DNA of 64,000 nt, from positions 153,327-217,326 of the forward strand of contig CAVTOA010000001.1 in the NCBI GenBank assembly GCA_963736285.1. Direction: 5' to 3'. A model generated the notes under the pieces. The model made no database searches, had not been told where the DNA came from, and saw only the letters and a program-made list of their open reading frames with translations. Position numbers and translations under genes: made by a program. Origin of the DNA: CAVTOA01 sp963736285. Its GTDB lineage: Bacteria; Actinomycetota; Actinomycetes; Mycobacteriales; QHCE01. This document shows positions 1 through 8,409 of this stretch, in pieces. The first letter of the stretch is position 1, and each line of letters begins with the position of its first letter.

Positions 1-1
1 G

Positions 2-400
2 GTTCCTACTTTGTTTAGTAAAGGCGATATTTGGATTATGCCCTACGATCTGTCCAATGCGTTCCGCGCAAAGGACGCGGGCTTGCCAGTGGGATTTGTC
101 TTTCCGAAGGAAGGCGCTCCGGCGTCTATTGTTACTATTTGCATCGCAAAGAAATCGAAGCATGTCGACGATGCTGAAGGTGCGATCAACTACATTCTCA
201 AGCCGTCGGTCCAAGCGAAAATAGCGGAGAATCTCTTCTGGACCCCAGTTAACACTAAGACCACATTGCCGAAAAGCATCGCGGACCGTATTCCGACCGG
301 AACTGAAGGACTTAAGCGCCTCACGATCCTCGATCGCACCACCATCAACAAAAATATTGGTGCCTGGACCGATCAGTGGAATAGGGAAATCGCCGGATAA
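2..400 (+). CDS. Polyamine-type ABC transporter substrate-binding protein, C-terminal part
   Basis: The reading frame is open to the left edge, so only the last ~133 residues of an extracellular solute-binding protein are present. The IWIMPYDLSNAF, GFVFPKEGAPAS and FWTPVNTKTTLP stretches resemble the C-terminal lobe of PotD/PotF-type spermidine/putrescine-binding proteins. It ends 8 nt before the first permease and is followed by two permeases and an ATPase of the same family, so it should be the binding component of that importer. The ligand cannot be read from this fragment; polyamine is inferred from family and operon. Confidence 0.8.
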   Translation, partial: VPTLFSKGDIWIMPYDLSNAFRAKDAGLPVGFVFPKEGAPASIVTICIAKKSKHVDDAEGAINYILKPSVQAKIAENLFWTPVNTKTTLPKSIADRIPTGTEGLKRLTILDRTTINKNIGAWTDQWNREIAG

Positions 401-408
401 GTCGAGCC

Positions 409-1275
409 ATGTCGGTCGTTTCCCGTACTCCCGAGGCAGCCCAGCCAAAGCGACGGTGGCTGGGATCGACGCTGTTGCTGGTGCCGATCGTGGTGACCTT
501 TGTCGTGCTGTTTGGCGCCCCCATGGTGCTTGAGCTCAACAGCAGCCTGCATCCGAGCGGTGCGCAAGGGCTCAGTCTTGATAACTATCGAGCCTTTCTG
601 ACGGACGCCTATTACCTCAAAGTTCTGGGGAGAACTCTCCTCATTGGGCTCGCGACCACCGTCTTCACGCTGTTGCTGGGCTATCCGCTGGCGTATCGGA
701 TGGCGCGTACCGGGTCGCTCCGGCGGGCGCTGGCGACAGTGGTCGTTATCTTCCCGTTGTTGGTCAGCGCGGTGGTGCGGACGTTCGGTTGGCAAGTGCT
801 CTTCTACCGACAAGGTCCGATTGCCGCACTGCTGGCTCATCTTGGCCTAGGCGATGTGGTGCTCCAAGGAACCGCGACAGGCGTGGTCATCGCATTGACG
901 GAAGTCTTGCTGCCGTTCATGGTGTTGACGTTGTTGCCGGTCATGCAACAGATCAACCCGCAGTGGGAGGAAGCGGCCCACGATCTAGGGGCGGGTCCAT
1001 TTAGGACATTTATGCGCGTCACTATGCCGTTGTCGGTGGGTGGGATTCTCGGCGGCTCATTGCTGGTTTTTGCGCTATCGATCTCTAGCTTTGTCACGCC
1101 TAGCTTGTTGGGGGGCGACCGGGTGCAGGTCATGGCTACCGCTATCTATCAGCAAAGCCAGGTTCCCAATACGCCCTTTGCTTCGGCCATGGCGATCATC
1201 CTGCTGGCGGTGGTATTGATACTGACTATCGGATACTCCCGGCTGCTCGGCGGAGCCAGGAGGCGGTCATCGTGA
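409..1275 (+). CDS. ABC transporter permease, PotB-like
   Basis: A 288-residue inner-membrane permease of the spermidine/putrescine (PotB) type with about six hydrophobic segments. The EAA loop that docks on the ATPase is at residues ~188-210 (EEAAHDLGAGPFRTFMRV). The ATG lies 8 nt after the binding-protein stop, and its own stop overlaps the next permease by 4 nt (GTGA), so all importer genes look translationally coupled. Length and topology are normal for the family. Substrate specificity is inferred from family only. Confidence 0.87.
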   Translation: MSVVSRTPEAAQPKRRWLGSTLLLVPIVVTFVVLFGAPMVLELNSSLHPSGAQGLSLDNYRAFLTDAYYLKVLGRTLLIGLATTVFTLLLGYPLAYRMARTGSLRRALATVVVIFPLLVSAVVRTFGWQVLFYRQGPIAALLAHLGLGDVVLQGTATGVVIALTEVLLPFMVLTLLPVMQQINPQWEEAAHDLGAGPFRTFMRVTMPLSVGGILGGSLLVFALSISSFVTPSLLGGDRVQVMATAIYQQSQVPNTPFASAMAIILLAVVLILTIGYSRLLGGARRRSS

Positions 1276-2069
1276 GAACGCGTCGCCCGCGTCTAGGTCA
1301 TTGGCTACTGACGACCTTTAACCTGCTGGTATTCGCATTTCTGCTGGCGCCTGTGGTCGTCGTGGTCGCGAGTGCGTTTGGGCGGTCTTACTACCTGACC
1401 TTCCCCCCGTATGGCTTCACGCTACAAGCCTTCAAGAACGCCCTCGCCGACACCGATTATCGCGACGCGTTCTCGATGAGTATTGAAGTGGGCATCGGCG
1501 CCGCCCTGCTGGCCACTGTGATCGGTGGATTGGCCGCCATTAGCCTTGCTCGTGGCCGGCTTCCGGGAAAAAACCTTATGACCAGCTTGTTTATGTCGCC
1601 GCTGGTGGTGCCGACATTGGTGCTTGCGGTGGCGATGTTGACTCTGGCCAGCGACCTTGGCATCGGTCCTACTGGCTACCGCCTCATCGTTAGCCACGTG
1701 ATCATCACCGTTCCATACGTACTGAGAGTGGTTCTGCCGGCGATGGAGAGAATGGATCCGGCGCTGGTCGAGGCCGCGAAAGACCTTGGCGCTTCACCGT
1801 GGCGAGCTTTTTGGCGAGTGACCTTTCCTCTTGTGCGGTCTTCGTGGATAGTCGGAGCGGTCTTCGCGTTCATGATCAGCTTTGACGAGTTGGTGATGTC
1901 ACTCTTTCTGGCACCGCCGGCGAGCCCAACCTTGCCCGTCAAACTGTATTCGGCTTTGGAGTTTGGTCTCGACCCCAAGGTTGCTGCCATCTCGGCAATG
2001 TTGATCGTGGTTACGGGAGTGGTCACCGTGGTGGGGCAACTTATCGCTGACCTGCGCAAGGTTGCGTGA
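1272..2069 (+). CDS. ABC transporter permease, PotC-like
   Basis: A 265-residue second permease, PotC-like, forming the heterodimeric membrane channel with the preceding protein. Its EAA loop is at residues ~167-188 (EAAKDLGASPWRAFWRV). The GTG start overlaps the previous stop (GTGA), and its own TGA overlaps the leader of the ATPase gene. It has about six hydrophobic segments and normal family length. Nothing unusual was seen. Confidence 0.87.
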   Translation: MRTRRPRLGHWLLTTFNLLVFAFLLAPVVVVVASAFGRSYYLTFPPYGFTLQAFKNALADTDYRDAFSMSIEVGIGAALLATVIGGLAAISLARGRLPGKNLMTSLFMSPLVVPTLVLAVAMLTLASDLGIGPTGYRLIVSHVIITVPYVLRVVLPAMERMDPALVEAAKDLGASPWRAFWRVTFPLVRSSWIVGAVFAFMISFDELVMSLFLAPPASPTLPVKLYSALEFGLDPKVAAISAMLIVVTGVVTVVGQLIADLRKVA

Positions 2070-2080
2070 GGAGAATGGCG

Positions 2081-3199
2081 ATGGATGCGGAGCTCGAACT
2101 GGACAGCCTAGTCAAACGCTACGGCAAGACGGTGGCCGTCGACGGAGTGAGCTTGAGCGTCCCTAAAGGACAGTTGCTCAGCCTGCTGGGTCCGTCTGGC
2201 TGCGGCAAGACCACTACGCTTCGGATGATCGGGGGGTTTATCGAACCCACCAGCGGTCGAGTCAGACTGCGTGGCAGAGATGTGACCGACGTTGCGCCCT
2301 ACCATCGCGACACCGCCATGGTGTTTCAGAGCTATGCCCTGTTTCCTCATCTGTCGGCGGCTGACAATATCGCCTTTGGCCTGCGGGAACGTCGCTTGTC
2401 GCGTCAAAACACCGCAGAGCGCGTGCGTCGCTACTTGGCATTGTTGGGGCTAGAGGAGCTCGGCAAGAGAATGCCGAGGGAGCTCTCCGGCGGACAACAA
2501 CAGCGAGTGGCCGTTGCTCGCGCGTTGGCGCTAGAGCCGGCTGTGCTCTTGATGGATGAGCCATTCTCCAATTTGGACGCGGCGTTGCGTGAGTCCACCC
2601 GGGTGGAGCTGCGCCGCATCCAGCAAGAGTTGAGCACGACCACGATCGTGGTCACGCACGATCAAGAAGAGGCCCTCGCGATCTCCGATCAGATCGCCGT
2701 GATGAACCGTGGCCGGATCGAGCAAATTGGGGTGGGTACCGAGATCTACCAGCATCCCCACACGCCGTTTGTCGCGTCCTTTGTCGGCGCCGCGAATATT
2801 TTCACTGGCGAGGTTTGGCCAGTCACAGATGGATCGACTTTGCTGACAAACGACGCCCGTTTGGTGGCAGCGACACGGTTGGGCATACCGGGGAGCTCAG
2901 CGTCAGCGGCGGTGCGGGCAGAAAATATTCGTGCCGAACTCGTGAGTCCAGAAAACACCACCACCATCGACAACAGCTGCGTCGGGCGAATAGAGGTCTC
3001 TTCCTATCTCGGGGTGAGCACCCGGCTTGTGGTGGCATTGCCCTCGGGGAAAAAGCTCACCGTTCGGGGCGGCGTCTCGATAGCCGAAGAGCTCGCAGTG
3101 GGCGCATGGGTGCGGTTGCGCTGGGACCCGAGTGCGGTGCTGTCGTTGGCCACGAACGTGGTTGACGACGTCGACGGTAAGGAGAACGGGCATGTCTGA
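2081..3199 (+). CDS. ABC transporter ATP-binding protein, PotA-like
   Basis: The importer ATPase, 372 residues from the ATG at 2081. This start is preferred over GTG 2066 and ATG 2075 because an AGGAG Shine-Dalgarno at 2069-2073 sits 7 nt upstream. Visible motifs are Walker A GPSGCGKTT (~37-45), Q-loop Gln83, signature LSGGQQQR (~135-142), Walker B LLMDEP (~156-161) and switch His193. A C-terminal TOBE-like beta domain follows (~280-360), as in PotA, MalK and FbpC. The gene overlaps the downstream amidohydrolase by 8 nt, tying that enzyme to the transporter. Confidence 0.88.
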   Translation: MDAELELDSLVKRYGKTVAVDGVSLSVPKGQLLSLLGPSGCGKTTTLRMIGGFIEPTSGRVRLRGRDVTDVAPYHRDTAMVFQSYALFPHLSAADNIAFGLRERRLSRQNTAERVRRYLALLGLEELGKRMPRELSGGQQQRVAVARALALEPAVLLMDEPFSNLDAALRESTRVELRRIQQELSTTTIVVTHDQEEALAISDQIAVMNRGRIEQIGVGTEIYQHPHTPFVASFVGAANIFTGEVWPVTDGSTLLTNDARLVAATRLGIPGSSASAAVRAENIRAELVSPENTTTIDNSCVGRIEVSSYLGVSTRLVVALPSGKKLTVRGGVSIAEELAVGAWVRLRWDPSAVLSLATNVVDDVDGKENGHV

Positions 3200-4373
3200 G
3201 GTAGCCATCCACGATGTCACAGTTTTTACCGGAGACGGGCCGGTGCTGGAGGGCGCCTCTGTGGTGGTCCGGGATGGCCGCATCGCCGACGTCGCTGACC
3301 ATGGCGGACCGATATCTGTCGGGCCTGATGCTGTTCATGTGGATGGCGCTCGGGGCTTTCTGATGCCGGGGCTCATCGATGCGCATACTCACCTCACGTT
3401 GCATCGTGGTCCGGAGGTCCCCGAGCCACAGCCGCAGACTCCGTTTTTGTCCGCCTGGGCCGCGGGTCGAAAGCTCATTTCTGGGGTGACGACAGCTCGC
3501 GATGTCGGCGGTCATGGACACGTCAACATCGCTTTGGCGCGAGCAACGGCAGCTAGGCTCGTTCCTGGCCCTCGGATCGTGGCTGCCGGGCAAGCGATCT
3601 CGGCGACAGGTGGGCATATTCACTATTTTTGCCGACAAGCAGATGGACCTATCGAGATCACCAAGGCGGTACGCGAGCAAATTCGTGCGGGTGCCGGTGT
3701 CATAAAAATCATGGTGACGGGTGGCTCTGCCAACGACGACGAAGATCCCGAGCGGTTGCAGTTGCAGCCGGACGAGATCGCCGCCGCCGTGCGAGAGGCG
3801 ACGGAGGCAAAATTGCCGGTGGCCGCGCACGCGGTCACGGATCGAGCGGCGCGGTTGTGCGCCCAAATCGGCACCGCATCGGTCGAGCATGGCGGCGAGT
3901 TGACGGAGCAGACGCTGGAGCTGTTGAAGTCAACGGGCACCGTTCTGGTGCCGACCGTGGCGGTATACCGACGTATGGTGGCCGACATCGATGGCTGGGG
4001 CCAACAACGCGCGGCTGATGTAGCGGAGTTTACCCAGCAGAAGGAACCGTCACTGCGACAGGCGATTGCGCTAGGCGTCACTATTGGCGTGGGCACTGAT
4101 TGCGGCCGGCACTTCCCGCACGACGCCATCGCCGACGAGATGATCACGTTGCATGAGCTCGGGATGAGCACCGAAGCGGTTCTGCTCGCCGCCACCCGAA
4201 CCAACGCCGCACTGTTGGGCTGGCAACACGAGATAGGCACTGTCCAAATCGGAAAGCGAGCGGATCTGGTGCTCTTCGGGGGTAATCCTTTGGACGACCT
4301 CACTGCGCTGCGCGCGGTGCAGCGTGTTTTCGTCGACGGCCAGCAACGTTTTCGGCCGACAGCTGACAACTGA
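3192..4373 (+). CDS. Imidazolonepropionase-like metal-dependent amidohydrolase
   Basis: A 393-residue TIM-barrel amidohydrolase of the Xaa-Pro dipeptidase/imidazolonepropionase-like group. The binuclear metal set is complete: HxH at His65/His67 (LIDAHTHL), a candidate carboxylated Lys172 (IKIMVTGG), His213, His233 and Asp303 (GVGTDCG). The ATG at 3192 is chosen over an upstream in-frame codon because AAGGAG at 3179 precedes it; this gives an 8-nt overlap with the ATPase gene. Co-transcription with the importer suggests that it hydrolyses the imported compound or a product of it (inference). The exact substrate is unknown. Confidence 0.8.
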   Translation: MSEVAIHDVTVFTGDGPVLEGASVVVRDGRIADVADHGGPISVGPDAVHVDGARGFLMPGLIDAHTHLTLHRGPEVPEPQPQTPFLSAWAAGRKLISGVTTARDVGGHGHVNIALARATAARLVPGPRIVAAGQAISATGGHIHYFCRQADGPIEITKAVREQIRAGAGVIKIMVTGGSANDDEDPERLQLQPDEIAAAVREATEAKLPVAAHAVTDRAARLCAQIGTASVEHGGELTEQTLELLKSTGTVLVPTVAVYRRMVADIDGWGQQRAADVAEFTQQKEPSLRQAIALGVTIGVGTDCGRHFPHDAIADEMITLHELGMSTEAVLLAATRTNAALLGWQHEIGTVQIGKRADLVLFGGNPLDDLTALRAVQRVFVDGQQRFRPTADN

Positions 4374-4413
4374 CAGCGAGTGACAAGTCGCGTCATTAGA
4401 TTGTTGCGGCTAG

Positions 4414-4705
4414 TTAGGCGGCACGGCTTTCGTCGAAGACGCGGCGAGCGATGGCCTCTACTTTTTGTTCGGTCAAGACAGGTACGGGATTGTCCGAAAG
4501 GGAGTCGGTTAAGTACGCGGCGGGCATAAGCCGACACCGATATACCAGTTGCTGCGGCACGCCGTTTCACCGCTTCTGCGAGGTCGGTAGGGATGCGCAC
4601 GGATAGGGCGGCCGCTTTGTCGCTGATCTCTTCATGGGCAGCCGCTTCTTCCAGAGTCCACTCGACCAGCAGGTTTTGGGCCCCCCGATAACGATCTGAG
4701 CGCAT
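4414..4705 (-). pseudogene. Ribbon-helix-helix antitoxin-like gene, frameshifted
   Basis: On the minus strand one frame encodes a CopG/ParD-like ribbon-helix-helix segment (AALSVRIPTDLAEAVKRRAA, then GISVSAYARRVL). Near 4508-4518 the coding signal jumps to another frame that continues as LTDSLSDNPVPVLTEQ and ends in AIARRVFDESRAA at TAA 4414-4416. Joined, this is a typical ~95-residue antitoxin. One base gained or lost near 4512 breaks it. No partner toxin is next to it, so it looks like an orphan relic. The start at 4705 is uncertain. The rest of the 4374-4916 gap shows no other gene. Confidence 0.6.
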
Positions 4706-4916
4706 GCCGACGTGATCTGCGCCCTTATTGTCCCACCACAGACCTTGCGCCATACATACAACCAGTCGGCTGATGTGCGCCATGCGCGGCCGTACCCTCG
4801 ACGATCTTGACTTGGACTGGCTCGTTTAGCATGGACGCCGTGTGTTCCTAGACGCCTGTGGCCGTTCCTGGCCCATCTTTGGCTTATGAAGAAGCACGCG
4901 TCTACGAGGAGTTTTG

Positions 4917-6530
4917 GTGATCACCACACAATCCCTGGAATTGCGCGCAGGGGCGCGGATCCTCATTGGCGAAGCCACGCTGCGAATCCAGCCAGGGGAC
5001 CGTATTGGCTTGGTGGGGCGCAACGGTGCTGGCAAGACCACCACCATGAAAGTACTGGCTGGTGAGGGGCTTCCCTATGCCGGTACCGCGCATCGGAGCG
5101 GTCCGCTGGGATACCTGCCCCAAGATCCTCGCACCGGCGACCTGGAGGTGCTGGCGCGCGACCGGGTGTTGTCCGCCCGTGGCTTGGATGCCTTGCTACA
5201 CAACATGGCCAATGCCCAGATCGCGATGGCCGAGACCGCCGACGATGCACAGCGCGACCGGCTTGTGCGGAAGTATGGGCGGCTAGAAGACCAGTTCGCG
5301 ACACTCGGCGGCTATGCGGCTGAGAGCGAAGCGGCCCGTATCTGCGCCAACTTGGGGCTGGCCGACCGTGTGTTGGCACAACCGCTGCACACGCTGTCTG
5401 GCGGACAGCGACGTCGAGTCGAACTGGCGCGCATCTTGTTTAGCGACCCTGGCGACGGCACTGGCATTTTGCTGCTTGACGAGCCCACCAACCATTTGGA
5501 TGCCGACTCGATCGCCTGGTTGCGCGACTACCTCAAGGCGCACAAGGGCGGTCTTGTTGTTATCTCGCATGACGGCAACTTGCTGGAGGCCGTCGTCAAC
5601 AAGGTGTGGTATTTGGACGCGCAGCGCGCGGTCATTGATGTGTACAACTTGGGGTGGAAGAAATACCTCGAGCAAAGAGAGACCGACGAACATCGCCGCA
5701 AGCGCGAGCGCACTAATGCGGAAAAGAAGATATCCGCTTTGACGAGTCAAGCCGACAAGATGCGCGCCAAAGCCACGAAAGCTAAGGCCGCGCAGGACAT
5801 GCTGCGGCGTGCTAACCGCCTGGCCGAAAACATGGCTGAGGATCGCGTGGCGGACAAAGTGGCCAAACTACGATTGCCGACGCCGGCGCCGTGTGGCAAA
5901 ACCCCGCTCATGGCAACAGGTCTGTCCAAATCGTACGGATCGTTGGAGATCTTCACCGACGTCGATCTTGCTGTAGATCGAGGCGCCCGGGTGGTGGTGC
6001 TCGGGCTTAATGGTGCCGGCAAAACCACGTTGCTGCGAATTTTGGCTGGGGTGGACCCGGCAGACACTGGGTCTGTCCAACCGGGACACGGATTGCGGCT
6101 CGGGTATTACGCACAGGAGCACGAGACGCTCGATGTCAACGCTACGGTGCTCGACACCATGCGCAACGCGGCGCCGAACACTACTGACGGCGATCTCCGT
6201 CGCATCCTGGGGGCATTTTTGTTCAGCGGCGATACGGTGAGCCAGCGGGTCGGAACGTTGTCGGGTGGCGAGAAGACCCGGTTGGCGCTGGCTGGTCTGG
6301 TGTGTTCGGCGGCGAATGTGTTGCTGCTGGACGAGCCGACGAACAACCTGGACCCGGCGAGTCGGGAGCAGATTCTTGATGCCATCGATCGCTACACAGG
6401 TGCCATTGTGTTGGTCACGCACGACCCGGGTGCGGTGGCGGCGCTGCGGCCCGACAAAGTGATCCTATTGCCTGACGGGGTCGAAGATCAGTGGAGCGAA
6501 GACCTCGCTGATCTGGTGCAGCTGGCTTAG
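4917..6530 (+). CDS. ABC-F family ATPase (ribosome-associated type)
   Basis: A 537-residue protein with two ABC ATPase domains and no membrane segments, typical of ABC-F translation or antibiotic-protection factors. Domain 1 has Walker A GRNGAGKTT (~35-43), signature LSGGQRRRVELA (~160) and LLLDEPTNHLD (~185). A charged Lys/Arg-rich linker follows (~250-320). Domain 2 has GLNGAGKTT (~363), LSGGEKTRLALA (~448) and LLLDEPTNNLD (~468). GTG 4917 is preferred over TTG 4914 because GAGGAG at 4906-4911 leaves a 5-nt spacer. Together with the TetR and aconitase genes below it resembles the mycobacterial Rv1473-Rv1475c neighbourhood. Confidence 0.9.
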   Translation: MITTQSLELRAGARILIGEATLRIQPGDRIGLVGRNGAGKTTTMKVLAGEGLPYAGTAHRSGPLGYLPQDPRTGDLEVLARDRVLSARGLDALLHNMANAQIAMAETADDAQRDRLVRKYGRLEDQFATLGGYAAESEAARICANLGLADRVLAQPLHTLSGGQRRRVELARILFSDPGDGTGILLLDEPTNHLDADSIAWLRDYLKAHKGGLVVISHDGNLLEAVVNKVWYLDAQRAVIDVYNLGWKKYLEQRETDEHRRKRERTNAEKKISALTSQADKMRAKATKAKAAQDMLRRANRLAENMAEDRVADKVAKLRLPTPAPCGKTPLMATGLSKSYGSLEIFTDVDLAVDRGARVVVLGLNGAGKTTLLRILAGVDPADTGSVQPGHGLRLGYYAQEHETLDVNATVLDTMRNAAPNTTDGDLRRILGAFLFSGDTVSQRVGTLSGGEKTRLALAGLVCSAANVLLLDEPTNNLDPASREQILDAIDRYTGAIVLVTHDPGAVAALRPDKVILLPDGVEDQWSEDLADLVQLA

Positions 6531-6545
6531 TCGTGCGGTTTTTTG

Positions 6546-6602
6546 CTGGGGTAACCGGTGGTGCTCCGGAGCAACATTCCGGAACACCACCGGTTACCCC
6601 AG
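6546..6602. terminator. Long hairpin between convergent genes
   Basis: Arms of 25 bp at 6546-6570 and 6578-6602 pair with one mismatch around a 7-nt loop, starting CTGGGGTAACCGG. It lies between the convergent ABC-F and TetR genes, 16 nt past one stop and 7 nt before the other. There is no T-tract after the stem on either strand, so it would act as a U-less hairpin terminator, common in actinobacteria. Confidence 0.7.
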
Positions 6603-6608
6603 TGGCTG

Positions 6609-7199
6609 TTACTCTGCGTCCACTTTGACCCATTGACGTAAATGTGCGTCTAAAATCGCGACTGCTTTTTTTCGGGATAATCCTGTGGGGTCGGTAAGAA
6701 GATGCAGTAGCAAGCCGTCAATGAGCACGACGGTGCTGGCCGCCGCGAGCTCAGGATCGAAGTCTGTGGGCGCTTCGCCAATGTGCTGCGCGTGCCGAAG
6801 AGCGTCGGCGCAGTGTGAGCGCAAAGAATTAAGCGTGCGATGCAGTACGTGGCCAAGCTGCGGAACGACCACCGCGCGGGCAAGGAACGCGAGGTAGACC
6901 CGTGATTCCGCAGTGCTTACGGTGTGAAGTGGCAATAACTCGCTGAGCCAGCTGTGCATCCTTGCGCCCACCGAGTTGCCAGGGGCAACGTTTTGGGAGC
7001 GGTCTGTTATTTGCGTGACGACGCGTTCGAAGGCCATGACGAGCATTTCATCTTTGCTGCGGCAGTAATACTGGACGGACCCAATGGAGACGCCGGCCCC
7101 AGCGGCCACCTCGCGGATACTCACTTCGTCGAGACCCCGTTCCGCTGCGATTGCGAATAGGGCATCAATGATGCGATCCGACGTTTTTCGTGTTGTCAT
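6609..7199 (-). CDS. TetR family transcriptional regulator
   Basis: About 196 residues. The N-terminal TetR helix-turn-helix is clear (IREVAAGAGVSIGSVQYYC, then K-D-E-M), followed by a variable ligand-binding domain (~70-190). The longest frame would start inside the operator palindrome at 7235, so I place the start at ATG 7199 (ATG 7211 is also possible). It is divergent from the membrane protein at 7303, and a 35-bp palindrome lies between them. It therefore most likely represses itself and that gene in response to a small molecule. Confidence 0.85.
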   Translation of the reverse strand: MTTRKTSDRIIDALFAIAAERGLDEVSIREVAAGAGVSIGSVQYYCRSKDEMLVMAFERVVTQITDRSQNVAPGNSVGARMHSWLSELLPLHTVSTAESRVYLAFLARAVVVPQLGHVLHRTLNSLRSHCADALRHAQHIGEAPTDFDPELAAASTVVLIDGLLLHLLTDPTGLSRKKAVAILDAHLRQWVKVDAE

Positions 7200-7228
7200 G
7201 AGCTTCGTCATGCCTGGGATCTTATAAG

Positions 7229-7263
7229 TTTTCATACGAACGTACTATACGGTTGTATGAAAA
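7229..7263. promoter_or_regulatory. 35-bp palindromic TetR operator
   Basis: The left arm TTTTCATACGAACGTA (7229-7244) and right arm TACGGTTGTATGAAAA (7248-7263) are separated by CTA; 14 of 16 positions are complementary. It sits in the divergent promoter region of the TetR gene (7199, minus) and the membrane protein (7303, plus). Its position and size fit a TetR dimer-pair operator. Confidence 0.75.
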
Positions 7264-7302
7264 ACTGAGAGATGATTTCTATGCCAGCTTGAAGGGACAA
7301 TC

Positions 7303-8352
7303 ATGACGATTTCAAAGACACCGACTGATGCGAGCCAAAAGGCTCCACCGAAAAAGTCTTGGTGGCGCTCGCTCATTTCACAGCGCAGTGTGCAACTGTT
7401 TATCGCCGCATGGATATTAGTAAATGTCCTGATTGTGCTTATTGCGCATGGGCATTTGCCATTTGATAGGCCATTGCTGCAGCACCTGTCATATAGCGAC
7501 AAAATCGTCACGGCGAATCAGGGCATGCTAGAAGTATTTGTCTTGATGATCATCGTGCAACTACTCACCCGTCGACGCACTCCGGACGTGGCGGCACAAG
7601 TTCCCGACAGGTCGCGGGCACGGCGTGAGGTTGCGGGCGCCCTCGCATATGCGGTGGTCGGCGAGGTTGTAGGCATGTTGTTGGGGCGGGCGTTGGGATG
7701 GCATGCGTTTGGCTTTCACGTCATGGGAACGTTGTTCGGAACGCACCAAATGGTGACGCGCCCCGAGGTGTTCTGTTGGCTCATTTATAACTTCGTACTA
7801 TTCGCGGTTGTGCCCTATTTCTACTTCCGCAAACGGGGCTATACGAATAAGCAGCTGCTGTTGCGCTCCACGAATAGAAAAAATGATGCCCTTGTCATCT
7901 TTGTTGTGTTGGCGATCGAAGCAACGCTACAGCTCGCGTTCGTGAGTTCCGCAATATTTAAACTAAGTCCACATCAGATTTTGCTGGGTGCGCCGCTTAC
8001 GTTTGTGCTGTATTTCTTTGGCACTGTTTTGCCCACAATGATCTTCGTTTATGCGATTTTGCTGCCGAGGTATCTCAAATTGACCGGATCGACCGCAACG
8101 GCGGTTATCTTAGGTGGTTTGACGTACATGCTGATGCATTTCTTCGATGGCTGGACCAACTTCCACTCATTGTCGGACACCATCCTCTCGATCATGTTCC
8201 TGCTGCTGTTGTACGTCGGGCCGGGGATGTTCAAGGCCTTTGTGACGCTTCGCACTGGCAATGCATGGGTGCACGTGTGGTCGTATCACGCGATTGCGCC
8301 ACATACGCTCATCGATACCCCGCACATGGTGGAGATCTTCCAGATCAAGTAG
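7303..8352 (+). CDS. Polytopic membrane protein regulated with TetR
   Basis: A 349-residue membrane protein with a basic N-terminal tail (~30 residues) and about eight hydrophobic segments (near 33-50, 70-85, 108-125, 152-170, 200-220, 235-260, 265-285, 290-310). The late LMHFFDGWTNF and WSYHAIAPH stretches loosely recall the His-containing motifs of CPBP-type (Abi) intramembrane proteins, but the Glu-Glu-xxx-Arg motif was not found, so the assignment is weak. It is the likely target of the divergent TetR, whose operator lies 40 nt upstream. Function unknown. Confidence 0.7.
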   Translation: MTISKTPTDASQKAPPKKSWWRSLISQRSVQLFIAAWILVNVLIVLIAHGHLPFDRPLLQHLSYSDKIVTANQGMLEVFVLMIIVQLLTRRRTPDVAAQVPDRSRARREVAGALAYAVVGEVVGMLLGRALGWHAFGFHVMGTLFGTHQMVTRPEVFCWLIYNFVLFAVVPYFYFRKRGYTNKQLLLRSTNRKNDALVIFVVLAIEATLQLAFVSSAIFKLSPHQILLGAPLTFVLYFFGTVLPTMIFVYAILLPRYLKLTGSTATAVILGGLTYMLMHFFDGWTNFHSLSDTILSIMFLLLLYVGPGMFKAFVTLRTGNAWVHVWSYHAIAPHTLIDTPHMVEIFQIK

Positions 8353-8365
8353 TACCCCCATGCCT

Positions 8366-8405
8366 CCCGGGCTGCCCTGCTCCTCGTCGCTTAGGGCAGC
8401 CCGGG
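8366..8405. terminator. Bidirectional hairpin terminator
   Basis: Perfect 13-bp arms, CCCGGGCTGCCCT (8366-8378) and its complement (8393-8405), with a 14-nt loop. It lies between the stops of the convergent membrane protein and second TetR gene. Confidence 0.75.
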
Positions 8406-8409
8406 ACAC

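Noticed and set aside
3623..4783. Long minus-strand open frame across the amidohydrolase
   Set aside because: Only its first ~80 codons resemble a protein (RHH antitoxin); the rest is antisense to a well-supported enzyme gene.
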